DNA from: Scilla litardierei
Lineage: Eukaryota; Streptophyta; Magnoliopsida; Asparagales; Asparagaceae
Length of the DNA stretch: 64,000 nucleotides
Reading direction: 5' to 3'
Assembly: GCA_030789695.1 (NCBI GenBank)
Contig: CM061130.1
Span: 17,354,561-17,418,560, forward strand
The notes under the pieces are model-generated. The model was not told the origin of the DNA and searched no databases. It was given only the letters and a program-made list of their open reading frames with translations. This document shows, in pieces, positions 9,403 to 21,659 of the stretch. A program made the translations under genes and the position numbers. How positions within the stretch are numbered: position 1 is the stretch's first letter; every line of letters starts with the position of its first letter.

Positions 9403-11830
9403 TGTAACGACTGGTTTTCATGTATATGGATTATTTATATTATATATATGTTTTAATGGATTTTCTCCTTATGCGTGGTTTTCGTCTCCGTAGCTTTCAC
9501 TTTCGATCGTTTCGTCGTGATTTTCTAGCTTCTTCCTTAGAATCGTTGGTCTTGGAGTAAGACATTCGTGAAGGGCTTCATATCGGTTATATCTTATTGT
9601 TATATCAAGCCTAGGAGTCTTAGGAATCGATCCCGGAGCTTCGCGCTCCAATTCGGAACTTTCTGTGCACGTTAGCCGGTACAAGAAGGGGAACCGACCG
9701 ACTAGATGACGATTTAGTCGGTCGGCAAACCTTCATGGACCGACTAGTGGGCTTTGTTAATTACTCAGGAGTTACTGTTTATCGTTAGTCGGTCTAAGAA
9801 CATTTGTCGACCGACTAGGTTGCAAACTAGTCGGTCAGCAATCGTTCTTTAACTGACTAGCTCTATGATCATTTTTGATACCAAGTACTATTCATTCTTA
9901 GTCGGTCTAAGAATGTTCGTCGACCGACTAGATGAGAAACTAGTCGGTCAGTAGTTGTTCTTTGACCGACAAAATCTAAATCCTATTTTTGTACAGGAGT
10001 TACTGTTTACACTTAGTCGGTCTGCGTAGGTCAACCGACCGACTAGTTCCCAAACTAGTCGGTCAGTGGTTGCTCTTTGACCGACTAATCAGCGTCAAAC
10101 CCTAATTTCTGGGCAGCCGCCGGATTCTTCCTATAAATAGACCCGATCACTTTCACTTTCTTTCTTTTCTCCTGAGCCATTGTCTTTCCCAAATCCTTCT
10201 CCATCTTCTCCAAAACCCTTCCCCCTTCATCTCAAGCCTATCTCCACCATCCCAAGCTCCATCTCACCTCCATTGGCCAAGCTTCAATCTCCTCTTCAAA
10301 ACCCCCTTTAATCCATTTTTCTCCATCATTTCAGATCTGAGCCGAGGTTCCCGGATCGTTCATCCATTTCCGTGGTTGCTCGGCGTCGATCTTCCGCTTC
10401 TATACGGTAGTGTTCGATCCTTTAATGTTTTCACAACCCACATTGATATTGTGAAACCCTAATAAAAATGGTTATTAGACATCATAGGATTCAATTAAGA
10501 AACCGGTTCTAGATATCCTTTCTAATGTTATTTCTCTATAGCAGTGGTCCATTCGCCGTAGATAAGATTTGTGTGACGTGCTTGTCGACCGTCCTCGTCG
10601 GTATCAGGCAAGTGAAACTTGCATCTCTTGATTTGGGCAATGTCCTTAGGCCATTACCTTGCTTTAGCGTAAAAGAGACTAGACAGTGAAATGATAGCTG
10701 TCTAGACGCCATTGACCTAGCTTGACAACGAAGCTTGGTTCGTCACCTTCATCATGCTTGTATGTCACGTTTAATTTCAATTAACGGTACGCGTATTAAC
10801 TGTTCATGTCATCCATGCATCTTTAACTGCCATGTTTAATTTAAATTAACGGTACGCGAACATCTGTTCATGTCATTGCATTTTGCCTGTCATGTTTAAT
10901 TTCAATTAACGGTACGCGAATATCTGCTCATGTCATTGCATGCTTGAACACTCATCGTGATTGCGTAGCATCGCTACATACTAGTGCTACTTGTTCCGGC
11001 TAGGCACCCGTTTTGCGGGCATAACCCTAGGCCAATTACAAATCTGGATCGTGGTCCAGAAAACGAGCTCAATACAGCCTGCGGGCAATAGGGCACTCGC
11101 CTGTGTGTGAGTGATCCCTTGTACTTGAATACAGCCTGCGGGCAATAGGGCGCTCACATGTGTGTGGGTGATCCCTTGTACTTGTTACTTGACAATACAT
11201 GTCACACCTACCACTTGCTACTTGCTACTTGTACTTCACTTGTTACATCCATACGATACTTGCCATGCCATGCACCATACTTTAACTGCTAGGTTGTTAG
11301 TTTACCTTTCTTTCAGTTTCCTTGCACAAGTCTTTCGACTTGCTGACATGTGCCCCTTTTCTCTTTTGGGTGACACATGTTAGATCCCGAGCCTGAGTTT
11401 GTCGCTGAGGACGTGGTGTTTGCTGATGCTGAGTCAGAACCCGCGTTGATCGAGGACTTCGTGGACACTGGAGATCAGTCTTAGTGTCCTCGTAGAGCTT
11501 TCCCTTTTGTTTTAGACTGCTTTTAGTTATCGGTGCGTAGCACCCTTACTATGTTGGTGTTGGTTTTGTTGGCCGTGTGTTAGGCCTTTAGACTCTTTCC
11601 TTTTAGCCTGGTGGCTTTTCTGGATGTTGAACTTAATTTTCATGTTGGACAAATTTTGAGATTTGAGATTTTATTTCTGTCTCTCCTTGTGTTATTATTG
11701 TTGTTCCGTTTGTGGTTACAGGGACCTGCTTATGTTTTATTGACGCTTATCGGGTTTGGGGCTTCACAGCTCCACTCTCGTGCGGACCTTCTCACGTCTC
11801 GCATCCATTTTAGGTAAGCGGGGCGTGACA
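9403..11830 (+). mobile_element. G2: solo LTR nested in the G1 5' LTR
   Basis: A single 2428-bp LTR (TGTAACGACTGG...GTGACA) with target duplication GAGAT (9398-9402, 11831-11835) and no internal sequence. It therefore arose by LTR-LTR recombination of a full element. It is closer to the G3 LTR than to its host G1. It has the hairpin array (9672-10087), a TATA box (CCTATAAATAG near 10131), leader repeats ACAGCCTGCGGGCAATAGGG (about 11075-11180) and the conserved LTR tail. Confidence 0.92.
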
Positions 11831-11835
11831 GAGAT

Positions 11836-13993
11836 CTTCTGTATATCCGAGTTACTGTTTGCGGTTAGTCGGTCAAAGAACATCTACCGATTGACTAGTT
11901 GATAAACTAGTCGATTAGAGTTTCTTCTCAGACCGACTAACACTCGGTGCTTATTGTCTATCTTATTCGACCCTTAGTCGGTCTATGAACATTCGCCGAC
12001 CGACTAGTTTCCAAACTAGTCGGTTGACAAGCCTTCACAGACCGACTAAATCTATCTACTCTGTACCGACCCTATTCATGGTTTGCCTTTTAGTCGGTCT
12101 CAATTGAACGACCGACCGACTAGTTTCCAAACTAGTTGGTCAGCCACACTTCACTGACCGACTAAATTGCCCAGTAACCCTAGGTTAAGTCGTAGCCGCC
12201 GCTTAATCTTTCTATTTAAACCCTATACGTTTTCATTTCTTTCTTCACTTTTCTTAGCCGATCTTCTTCCCCAATCATCCCTAACCTTCCTCTTGCCTTT
12301 CTTCATCCTCCCGTGCTCTCTCACCTTCCTTTTCGCCGGCACCACCCCGTAGGCCGCCGGCCGACCTTAAAACCCAAAATTCTCCCTTTTGCTCCAGATT
12401 TTCCCATATATTCTTCATTCTTCAGATCCATTATATATATCAGCCGCAGGAGATCCCTTCAGCCGCAACTCCTTCCTCGGATCGCTTTTCCGTTGCCGTG
12501 CTAGCTCAGATCTGGTGACGACAATCCGGATACGACGGGATCTTCTCCTACTTACAGATCCGTAGGCGTCTCGATCTTCGTTCTTCCGCTTCGTAAACAG
12601 TTAGTGATCTACCCTTAATTTCCCATAACCCACACTATAATTTAGAAAACCTAATAAAATGTATTACTAGACATTATAGGATTCCAAAACAAATCCGGAT
12701 TATAACTTCAATTCTTATTTTCTGTTTTGCCATAACAGCGAACCCTATTCCCCGTAGATCTTGACTCGTCGATCAACAACCTCAGTACCAGGCAAGTGAA
12801 ACTTGCCAACCTTGTTTTAGGCCATGTTTTAGGCCATTACTTTGTTTTAGCGTGAAAGAGTCTAGATCGTGAAATGATAGCGGTCTAGGCGCAAATTCCA
12901 ATTCTAGCTTGACAATGAAGTTAGAATTGCCTTTTGTCATGTCATGTCATGCAATGCCTGTCACGTTTAATTTTCTTTAATGGTACGTAATTTATATTTG
13001 AATACCTGCCATGCACATCCATTCTTACATGTCATGTGATTGCATGTTGCAACGTAGCACACGCTACAAATCCTTGTACAAATCCGTGTTTCCGGCTAGG
13101 CACCTGCTACGTGGGCATAACCCTACGCCATACTTGTTAAAAACACTTCCTGGATTGTGATCCAGAAGCGAGCATTCCAAGTTCTGGGGTAAAGCCCTGG
13201 CTCGATACACGTGGAGGGGTAGTGATAAACGGTCACTTGAGCGTAAGAGATGGCCCGTACAGCCTCTCTAGCCAAAGGGCGGAATCTCTGTGCACGACGT
13301 GTTTACTATACTTGTACTTGTCCTTGTGAGTGTTTACTTGTTCCATGCCAAGTATTTGTTTCCATGCCATGTTTTTACCTGCCATGTTATAAACCATGCC
13401 ATGTCATAAACTGCTGTTTACTTTACTGCTGTTCTCTGGCATAAAATGTCATGTCATGCACTCTATAGAATTGCTAGGTTGCGTTTACCTTTCTTTTGTT
13501 CATTGCACAAAGTCTTGTAGACTTTGCTGACATGTGCCCCTTCTCTTTGGGTGTCGCATGTTAGTTGCTGAGCCAGAGACCGCTATTGAGGGCGACGAGT
13601 TCGTGGAGTTCGTGCCTGATACCGTTGCTGACGTTGAGTACGAGGACACCGGTGACCAGTCCTAGTGTTCCTTCGCAGTACCTTGTTAGTTGTTGTTGTT
13701 GTCGGTGAGTAGAACCATTTTGTTAGTTGTTTCCTTTTTGGCCATGCTGGGCCTTTCTTTTGGACTCTTTTTGTTGCCTGGTGGCATTTCTGTGGTTGTT
13801 GAACTTTATCTGGACTTTGAGATGAATAATTTAATTATTTGCCTCTTTTTCTATTATTGTTATTCATGTTCCGATGTCACATTACAGGGAACTGCGTGTT
13901 ATTCCAGACGCTTTACAGGCTGGAGCCTCACAGCTCCAAGCCTGAGCGGGCCTGTCACGCCTCGCCTCCATTTTAGGGAAGCGGGTCGTGACA
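11836..13993 (+). repeat. G1 5' LTR, second part
   Basis: Continues the LTR after the solo LTR and aligns with 43759-45916. It contains the last hairpin units (to about 12168), a TATA-like CTATTTAAACCC near 12222, a possible leader intron (about 12600-12738), the GCAAGT-type hairpin region near 12790 and the end GTGACA. Confidence 0.9.
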
Positions 13994-14164
13994 GGTTTTG
14001 TTGGTGGCTCATGCAGGTCTCACATCTCTGTAACTGTGACACAAACGAAACAACGATAAGAATTATAGAATGTCCGATAAAAAATTTCGACACCGAGTTA
14101 TAGGCTGAGAGTCTGATTTATTTCGTTTCCTGTGTCATTAGATGGCTGGAAGACGGAATATATA
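13994..14164 (+). pseudogene. G1 leader and truncated gag start
   Basis: After the LTR comes GGTTTTGTTGGTGGCTCATG, conserved in G3 and G4 at the same place. The gag start codon is at 14142 (MAGRRN..., as in G3). Only about seven codons remain before the sequence turns into Athila-derived DNA at about 14165. No target duplication is seen at this junction, and about 1 kb of gag is missing, so it is a deletion breakpoint rather than a clean insertion end. Confidence 0.75.
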
Positions 14165-14667
14165 CTAGGAGGGTATCCGTTTTACTCGGCCGAGTGAAAA
14201 TATATACTCGGCCGAGTAGCAGTTATATTGAAATCAGGAAAATAAACAGAGAGTTGGGTACAGCAGACTTCCCTCGTTCGTGAGCAGCTCGGCCGGACGA
14301 ACTTGTGTACTCGGCCGAGTGACTAGTATACTCGGCCGAGTGAGCCTTGTGTTCTGCTGTTTGTCTTTGTTTGGGCTCTAAACTCCGTCTTTCTTCCTCT
14401 AGTCGATTCCATCTTCCTCCTAGGCATCGAGCACCTTCTTGGGGCGCTCCTCGTCGTCTCGTTCATCCTCCTCATGATGGATTTACCTATCTCCTCTCCT
14501 GTCAGGAAAAATAGGACCCGTTATCACAAAATTTTTGGGGCGAACGACTCAAAACACTAAAAATTTCTAAAACGAAAATAAAGAAAAAGTAAAAATAAAG
14601 CAAAAACCGTTGGGTTGCCTCCTGACAAGAGCTCGTTTAAGGTCGTGAGCTCGACCCCCTATGATTT

Positions 14668-17442
14668 TCAATTAATGCGGGATGTTTGGTGCATATGAGA
14701 TGCACCCATCAAACTTTCCGGGGAGAACGCTTGGATTTGGAAGTTGCGGCGTGTTCTCCCTCGGTGGTCTCCCGTCTCGAATAGTGTTGGGGGAGGCTCC
14801 CCCAAGCTAGCATTTGCTCCGGTCAACGGCTTTACCGATGACGCCGATTTCCGTACCGGCGGAGCTTTCTTCGGAGACCTTGATTTCGAGAGCTTGCAGA
14901 GCTCTCGAATCCTTGCGACATCAGCGTCGCCTTCATCATTTTCAGCGGAGAGGTCGGGGGAATCATCTATCTTCTCATCTTGGCCTAAATCCGGGCCTTC
15001 CTCTAAATCTTCATCGAAAAGAGCGCCAATTGAGTGGGGGATCGCCTCCTCTATTACCTCATCAAGGAGGTCCATGTAGTCAAGTTCCTCATGGTAAGGC
15101 ATGTGCTTCATAGCCTTAGGAATGTGGAGCTCCACCTCGATGTTGCCGATGTTTAAAGTTAGGGTACCTTCGCGCACGTCAACAATTACTCCGGCGGTGG
15201 CGAGGAACGGGCGTCCAAGTATCAATGACATATCTCCCTCTTCCTTAACGTCCATGATCACAAAGTCACATGGTAAGCATATTCCACCCGGGACTTGTAG
15301 CGGTATGTCTTCGGCGATCCCTACCGGCCTTGTTATTCGCCCATCGGCCAATTGAATGCGCATGTCGGTAGGTTTCAACTTCGTCCCGGTATTTAGCCTT
15401 AGGAACATGGAGAGAGGCATAAGGCTCACACTAGCCCCTAGATCAACCAACGCCTTTTGAAGAGGGACGCCACCCAAGGTGCAAGGAATCCGAAAACTCC
15501 CCGGATCTTTAAATTTGGCCGGCTCCTTCTCTCTCTTGGTGAACCAAGAGCCCTCCTCGGCTAGCATGATCTTCTCCTTCCTCTTTCTCCCCGAAATCAA
15601 GTCCTTCAAGAATTTAGCATATGTGGGGATCTCCACGATGGCGTCGAGGAAGGGAATATTGAGGCTAACTCCTCTTAGATACTCGAGGAACTTTGCTAGC
15701 CTTTTCTCCATTTTTGCTCTCGCTAGTCTTTGGGGGAATGGGACCGGTGGCATGAAGCGCCTCTCCTCGGTCAATTGCTCCGCTCTAGATTTCTCCCTTT
15801 CTTGTGGCTCCTTCTCCTTATCAACTTCAACTACCGGCTCAACCGGCTCCAAACTTTCCTCCACGGGCTCCTCGATAGGAATCATGGCGGGGGTGGTATC
15901 CTTTCCGCCTCTAGTGGTAACGGCAACTACGGCATTGATGTGGCCGGTGTTGCCCCGTGGGGTTTGCTCGGGTTGCGCCGGCAATCGTTGAGTTTTCCGG
16001 TTGAGCAAGGCCAATTGCTCTGATATTTGAGCCACAACGGTATTAAGGGAGTCTTGCCCCGCCTTCAAGGTAGCATTGACTTTATTTTGCTCGATCATAA
16101 ACGCCTCCACTCTAGCTTCGAAGTCGGATCGTTGTTGAGCTTGAGGAGGGTTTTGATTTTGATTCCTCTACCCATGATTGTATCCAGGCGGCCTATATGG
16201 TGGAACTTGTTGCTTCGGTTGAAAATTTTGTTGAGTAGGCCCCCTCGGTGGATAGTGTTGTTGTTGGGGTGGTGGTGGTGGTCGAGCTTGTTGAGGTGGC
16301 GGTTGTGGCGGGTTCAAAGCTCCTTCATTATTGGCGTAAGAGAATCCGGGATGATTTCTTGCGGCCGGATTGGCCTAATATCCTTGGTTCCCCGTGACAT
16401 ATTGTACTTGCTCCAAGGATCCTTCTCCTTGCTCTCCTCCCACATACATGACTTGAGATTGGTCTTGCCAATCACACATTTGGTTCGTTGGAGCGGAGGT
16501 GGAAGGGGCTCCTTGGGGCTCCGTGATAAACTTCTCCAATCTCTCCACTACCTTGTGGAGAGAATCAAATTTTCTCGTAAGCTCCGCCACGGCCTTCGCC
16601 TCATAGATACTAGTCGGCTTCAAGGAGGACGTAGAGTGTCCTCGCTCATCGCCCCATTGTTGATTATTTGAGGCCATCTCCTCAATTAGGGCCGTAGCTT
16701 CTTCGGGAGTCTTTGACAAGATAGCACCATTCGCCGCGGCATCAATAATTTGTTTGGTCCCCGGTTGGAGACCATTGTAGAAGCTATGCACTAGCTCCCA
16801 GTCTTCTATACTATGGTGCGGGCATTGATGCTGCAGATCCTTAAAACGCTCCCAAGCCTCATAGAGCGTCTCTTGGGGTCCTTGCTTGAAGGACATGAGA
16901 GCGCTCCGAATCTTCACCGTCTTGGAGGGCGGATAGAACTTGTCAATGAATGCACTCGCCAACTCGTCCCAAGTGGTGAAAACACCCTCAGCTTGCGTCC
17001 TCAACCAATAGAGTGCCTTGTCCTTTAGCGTGAAGGGGAAGAGGCGCAGTCTGATGGCATCGATGGAGACCCCCGGCATCTGGAATGTGGCGCACTTCGA
17101 CAAGAACAATTAGATGTGGTAGTGGGGATTTTCATGGGCATTCCCATGAAATGGATCCTGCTGCATCAGAACCACTAGTCCAGTCTTTAGCTCGAAGTTC
17201 TTGTCAGCCGCCAACTCCGGCATGGCAATGGATGAGGTAGTGGAAGAGGTCTTAGGCCAAAGCCTATCTCGAATAGAAATTATCCTCGCCATTCTTGCCG
17301 CTAATTGATCCGCAGTTTCCGGATTGGTCATAAACCTCCCTTCCGGATTTTGTCTCCTTTCCGCTCTAAGTCTCCGCGCGGTACGTTCGATCTCGGGATC
17401 AAATAGTATAGCTTCAGGGTCCGCCGTAGATCTCGTGTACAT
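14668..17442 (-). pseudogene. Athila gag-protease, left copy, broken by nonsense changes
   Basis: Same gene as the intact frame at 24739-27510, but with three in-frame stops by comparison: Gln to TAA next to 17110, Trp to TAG next to 16375, and Trp to TAG near 16170. A one-base deletion near 14790 changes the C-terminal reading. The protease part is still readable (VDLGASVSLMP, LGRPFLATA). All three stops are transitions on the coding strand, compatible with decay of methylated DNA (inference). Confidence 0.88.
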
Positions 17443-17578
17443 GCACAGGGAAAACAGAGTTTCAAAGAAATGATTAGTACCGTGGAAGGGTTAGGTAAGA
17501 AATAAGAAATAAAAATAATGATAATAATAATAATAAAAAAGAAATAGCTAGGGTGAGAAAGAATCAAACGCAATCGCC

Positions 17579-17596
17579 TCCCCGGCAACGGCGCCA
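17579..17596 (-). promoter_or_regulatory. tRNA-Asp primer binding site (left Athila copy)
   Basis: On the minus strand TGGCGCCGTTGCCGGGGA, the complement of the 3' end of plant tRNA-Asp, 6 bp inside the LTR end. tRNA-Asp is the usual primer of Athila-type Gypsy elements. Confidence 0.88.
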
Positions 17597-17963
17597 AAAA
17601 CTTGATCGCACCCCAGATACACGCCCGAGGCGACGGTTGTAGTTTTACCGCAAGCGCACGGTGTAGCGGCGAGCGGGATATCGAACACAGGGAGGACGAA
17701 TGACCGTGCTTGTTCCAATCAACCTGGCTATCTAAGAAGAGAGATTTGCCTTTGGCGATCCTGTCACAATCGTCAGACAAAGTGCAGAAATATCAAATCA
17801 AATAAAGAACGTCTAGGGAATGGGGAATCCCCGCTACTCACCGTATCTCATAAATGTGGTTCATCGGTATCAAAATTGCTAGATTAGGATTTTGGATGAA
17901 CTAGTTGCAACTGAATGTAGAACCAAGCTCACACTCTCGCGCTGTTGCCAGTCTATAGCTATC

Positions 17964-18268
17964 CTAGGTTTGGGTCCAATCTCTTGCAAACCCTAGCCTA
18001 GGAAAGCTAGCATTAGGATCAACATCATCGTCCAATCGCTCACCGAGCCCAATCTCTTGCATACTCGGCTCGCGATCTAGATTGGGATAGTTCCTACCCG
18101 TCCAATCTCTTGCAAACGGGTATTGGCACGGAATTGCAACCGGAAACCCTAGTATCGGTCCAATCTCTTGCAAACCGATACTACGGAAATTCGATTCCAA
18201 CCCAATTCGGATTTCTAGGGTTTCCTATCGAATTGGGATCCAATCTCTTGCAAATCCCAATCGGTATG
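17964..18268 (-). repeat. Variable-stem, constant-loop hairpin array in the Athila leader
   Basis: Five stem-loops. The loop CCAATCTCTTGCAA (+ strand) is identical in units 1, 3, 4 and 5 and similar in unit 2. The stems differ but are self-complementary: GGGT/ACCC (17972/17990), CCGAG/CTCGG (18043/18064), TACCCGT/ACGGGTA (18095/18116), AGTATCGGT/ACCGATACT (18151/18174), ATTGGGAT/ATCCCAAT (18232/18254). LTR 2 repeats the set at about 28031-28336, with a slightly changed unit 2. The position between promoter and PBS puts it in the 5' leader of the RNA. Confidence 0.85.
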
Positions 18269-18739
18269 AACTCCTAGCTATCCGTGGTAAATTGATCCCA
18301 ATCTAATCCCTAAACATCAATTCTAGCAAAATTTCTACTAATTCATCACAAATATGAAGTTGGGCTTGTAGGGTTCATCCCCACGCCCCAAGACGTGGAG
18401 ACTACTCACAATTCATAGCAAGATCACAAAAATAATCAATGAAATAAGCAATAGAATTCATCACAATATTGAAATATGCAATAAAAATAGAATTTTTAGA
18501 GAGGAGAAAGACAAACCAATGGAGTTCTTCAATTGTTCCAACAAAAATCAAAAATTGTCTTCTCTCCAATCTCCAAAATAAAGCTAAAAAGTAGATCTAA
18601 AAAGCTGCAAAAAATCTAAAGAGAAGCTCTCAAAACTAGGGTAAAAACAGGGGTTAAATAGTCCCCAAAATCGTCCAAAAACTGTGACCAAAATACCCCT
18701 GCACAGCCTGTTTTCCGCAGTTTTCGCTACAGGCAGCGC

Positions 18740-19125
18740 ATCGCATTCGGACGAGTGACAAATGTCGCTCGGCCGAGTGAGAAACCCTGTAACTTTCCAG
18801 TAAGTCGGGGCCTTCTGGGGTCTCTACTTCGGGGGCGGCTCGGTCGAGCGAGTTGTCGTCACTCGGCCGATGGCTTCAAGGCACTCGGGCGGACGGGATA
18901 ATCCACTCGGCCGAGTGGTTCTTCTGAAACTCAGGAAGCCAAAAAACAGTAACATGGCGATTTTTGAAGGGCTTCGTCTGGGCGCCACTCGGGCGGACGA
19001 GATGTCGTCACTCGGCCGATGTGGTCTCCGTCGCTCGGCCGAGTGCACGTAGGAATCGTGTCTGATCTGGTCGGCCGAGCGGTGTCTCGTTGGTCGGCTG
19101 AGTGGCTCCTCCACTCGGCCGAGTG
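18740..19125. repeat. TCGGCCGA palindrome cluster in Athila U3
   Basis: About ten copies of CTCGGCCGAG or variants (TCGGGCGGACGAG, TCGGCCGATG) separated by 20-50 bp, upstream of the TATA-like motif on the minus strand. LTR 2 repeats it at about 28808-29195. The same palindrome recurs in the internal spacer (14184-14345 and 24085-24410). Confidence 0.85.
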
Positions 19126-19420
19126 GGACACTAAAAATGCCCAGATTGCTTATTTTGGCCTCCTCGTCGCTCCTGCGACGTCCATTCTTCTTCCGCTCCT
19201 CTCCAACAGCAAAATACCCCTCGGGGAGGTCGTCGGTGACTGTCTAGAGTAAGCGCATCTCGAGATCACTCCAAATCGCGCCAAATCACCTGAAATGCGA
19301 CAAAAACAACAAATCGTGAAAAGCATCGCAATATCATCGATATATCGTGAAAAACATGATTTGGGCGGTCTAAATGGCATGCAATCATGCGGGAAAAAGG
19401 TGTAAAATAAGGAGTGATCA

Positions 19421-19434
19421 AAATCCCCCAAGCT
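19421..19434 (-). promoter_or_regulatory. Polypurine tract of the Athila element
   Basis: On the minus strand AGCTTGGGGGATTT directly before LTR start TGATCA. The preceding CGAGGACGAGTAAGAGGCA is the conserved pre-PPT wording of Athila-type elements. Confidence 0.8.
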
Positions 19435-21659
19435 TGCCTCTTACTCGTCCTCGAGGAAGATAAGTAAAAGGCGAACCCGGTGGATTCGAAAAAACGAAAA
19501 CGGCGAAAAACGAAGAATGAAAAACGAAGAAGAATGAAAACGAAATAAAATAAAGTAGAAAGAAAGAAGCGAAGAGGTAGGTTGCTAGATTATTTTCTCA
19601 GGACGTGGGTTCCACTTACTCATATTGCATGCACTGAATGAAAAATACATGTCAAAGAATTTTATTTTGATATCATAGTATAATAGTGCAAATAGAAGTA
19701 GAAAACCCACGAACAACGATAAAATCATGAAAACGGAATAATTTTAGAATTAGCATCGTCTGAATCATCTAAAGCGGTATACAAATCACAGATCACACAC
19801 TTTTCAATTGAATGCTTTCTATGAGGAGTATAAGAGTATCACACAATAGAATAGAGAGAATAGAAAAGTATGGATTTCATGACATGAATGCTAGGCTTAG
19901 ATTTCTGGATTTTGTAAAGCTAAAAATAATTTCATTGAGTATAGAATATTACTTAGCCTAGGTTGTCGTGCAACGTCAAGTAGTCACTCTCTCACACATC
20001 AATGGATTCCCTCCCCCAAGCTTATCTATAAGCATGGTGGCATAAAAAATATTCACATCCCCATTTTTATATAGCTCCAAAAGCAATGAAAAGAAAGAAG
20101 AAAGAAAGAAAGTGAGATGGGATCTTTTATCGAGGATTTTTCCTCTTTTCTCCTTTTTTTTCTTTTTTTTCTTTTTTTTTGATATAGCGTATATACACAA
20201 ACGATCCCGACTCAAGAGAGATAATGATTTACAAGAATATTCTTCTCTTTTTTTAGAGAATGAGAGATTTGGAGCTAGGAATGAATAGCGGGGGAAATGC
20301 CATATAATAGAATCGCTAGGGGGAGATTCACCAATGATTTTAAAAGTAGAGAAATAATGTTCAAGATTTGTGGAGAAAGAAATAGATATAACTCTCAGTT
20401 CACTCTATAAGACATGCACGACAAATTCAGCAGGGTAATCTAATCTACTCAGTTTCGATCACAAAAAAGCTAACTAATCCAGATTTATCATAGCTAACAT
20501 CATTCAATCATCCTGAAGTGAAGTGTACAATTCATGCATATAGAAGTGATATAGGAAAAAGAAATCAGTACTCCAGATATAAGCATTCAATGCGTGAATC
20601 TTGGTGTGTTTTTTGTGATAGCATACATATGAATATTCAGACTCGGCTAATAATAAAATTTCATCCATTTTCATGTGGAAAAGTGTGGGTTACTATCTCT
20701 AGATGCAAGGCAAGTCATAGCATATGATATCAGAAATAAAATCTAAGACATGACAAATATAGCATGCATATAGAGTAAGCTAAATCCAACGTCATCATCA
20801 TCACAGAAAAGTCATCTCTAGCATGAGATGAAAAAAAAAAAGAAATAAAGATAAAGGGAAAATAGAACTATTTACAATGCGGCACACAGAAAAATAAGAC
20901 AAACGTGATGCATGGTAAAATAAAAGAAAAACGAAGAAAATGAGTGCAAAAGCGAAAAATGGTGTGAAAAACTAAAAATAAAGGTGGCAAACCGAAAAAG
21001 GTCGTGAGAACTCACTCCCCCCAGCTAAATGGCACAGTGTCCTCAATGTGCAAAGTGTGGCACACCGAGAGACAAGAAATGTGAGGGGAAAGTGAGGATG
21101 CATGCATGGAAAAAATGAAAATGAAAATAAAAATGAAAAAGAAGAATAAAGAAATGAAAAATATGATGCGGACATGATGCATGCAAAGATAGGAGTGATA
21201 CAGATATATATGTGGCACCAAAAACTCTCCCTCCCTCCCAGAAAAGATATATAAAGATAAGGTCAAAATGAGAATCCCAAAAGTAGCGAGGGGAGGGGGT
21301 GGACAAAAATGCATCAGGACCCAGCAGAGACGGGCAGCACAACGGCAAAGAGAAACGATGGCATCAAGGGTGCCTAAGAAGGTGGTGCTGCGCTGTCTCC
21401 GTCCTGAGGCGGAGGTCGTGTGGGTGGTGCTGGCTAGACAGGCTGCTGAGCGGGGGTGGGTGTGGAAGTGGTAGCAGGCTGAGTGTGAGTGGAAGTGTGG
21501 GTGGGAACCTGCTGGGTGGGTGGGGGTACGCGTGGGAGACGCTCCAGAACCTGGGTAAGACAGTAGTGGATCTGCGGGAGCAGCTCGAAGCGGCCAGCCA
21601 TCACAGAGACGGTGGAGGACAGGGTCCTAAAGGTCCCCTCTGAGACCACTCACCGTCCC
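19435..21659 (-). other. Athila 3' non-coding internal region
   Basis: Lies between the ATHILA ORF and the PPT in element order. It is A-rich on the + strand with simple tracts (for example poly-T with C at 20150-20180) and no credible ORF. Such long non-coding stretches before the 3' LTR are common in Athila elements. Confidence 0.6.

Larger units (their letters stand above)
17603..19420 (-). repeat. Athila LTR 1 (1818 bp)
   Basis: Minus-strand ends TGATCACTCC...GTGCGATCA. On its right is a PPT, on its left a PBS, so it is shared by two tandem units. In transcription order it holds the TCGGCCGA palindromes (about 19125-18740), a TATA-like CTATTTAAC near 18655, a CCACG/CGTGG hairpin near 18395, and a leader-side array of variable-stem hairpins (18270-17965). 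It is nearly identical to 27671-29488, so the insertion is young. Confidence 0.9.

Noticed and set aside
15479..16671. Long plus-strand open frames opposite the Athila gag-protease (also 25547-26739)
   Set aside because: Antisense to a recognisable Gag-protease; they exist because of its codon composition.
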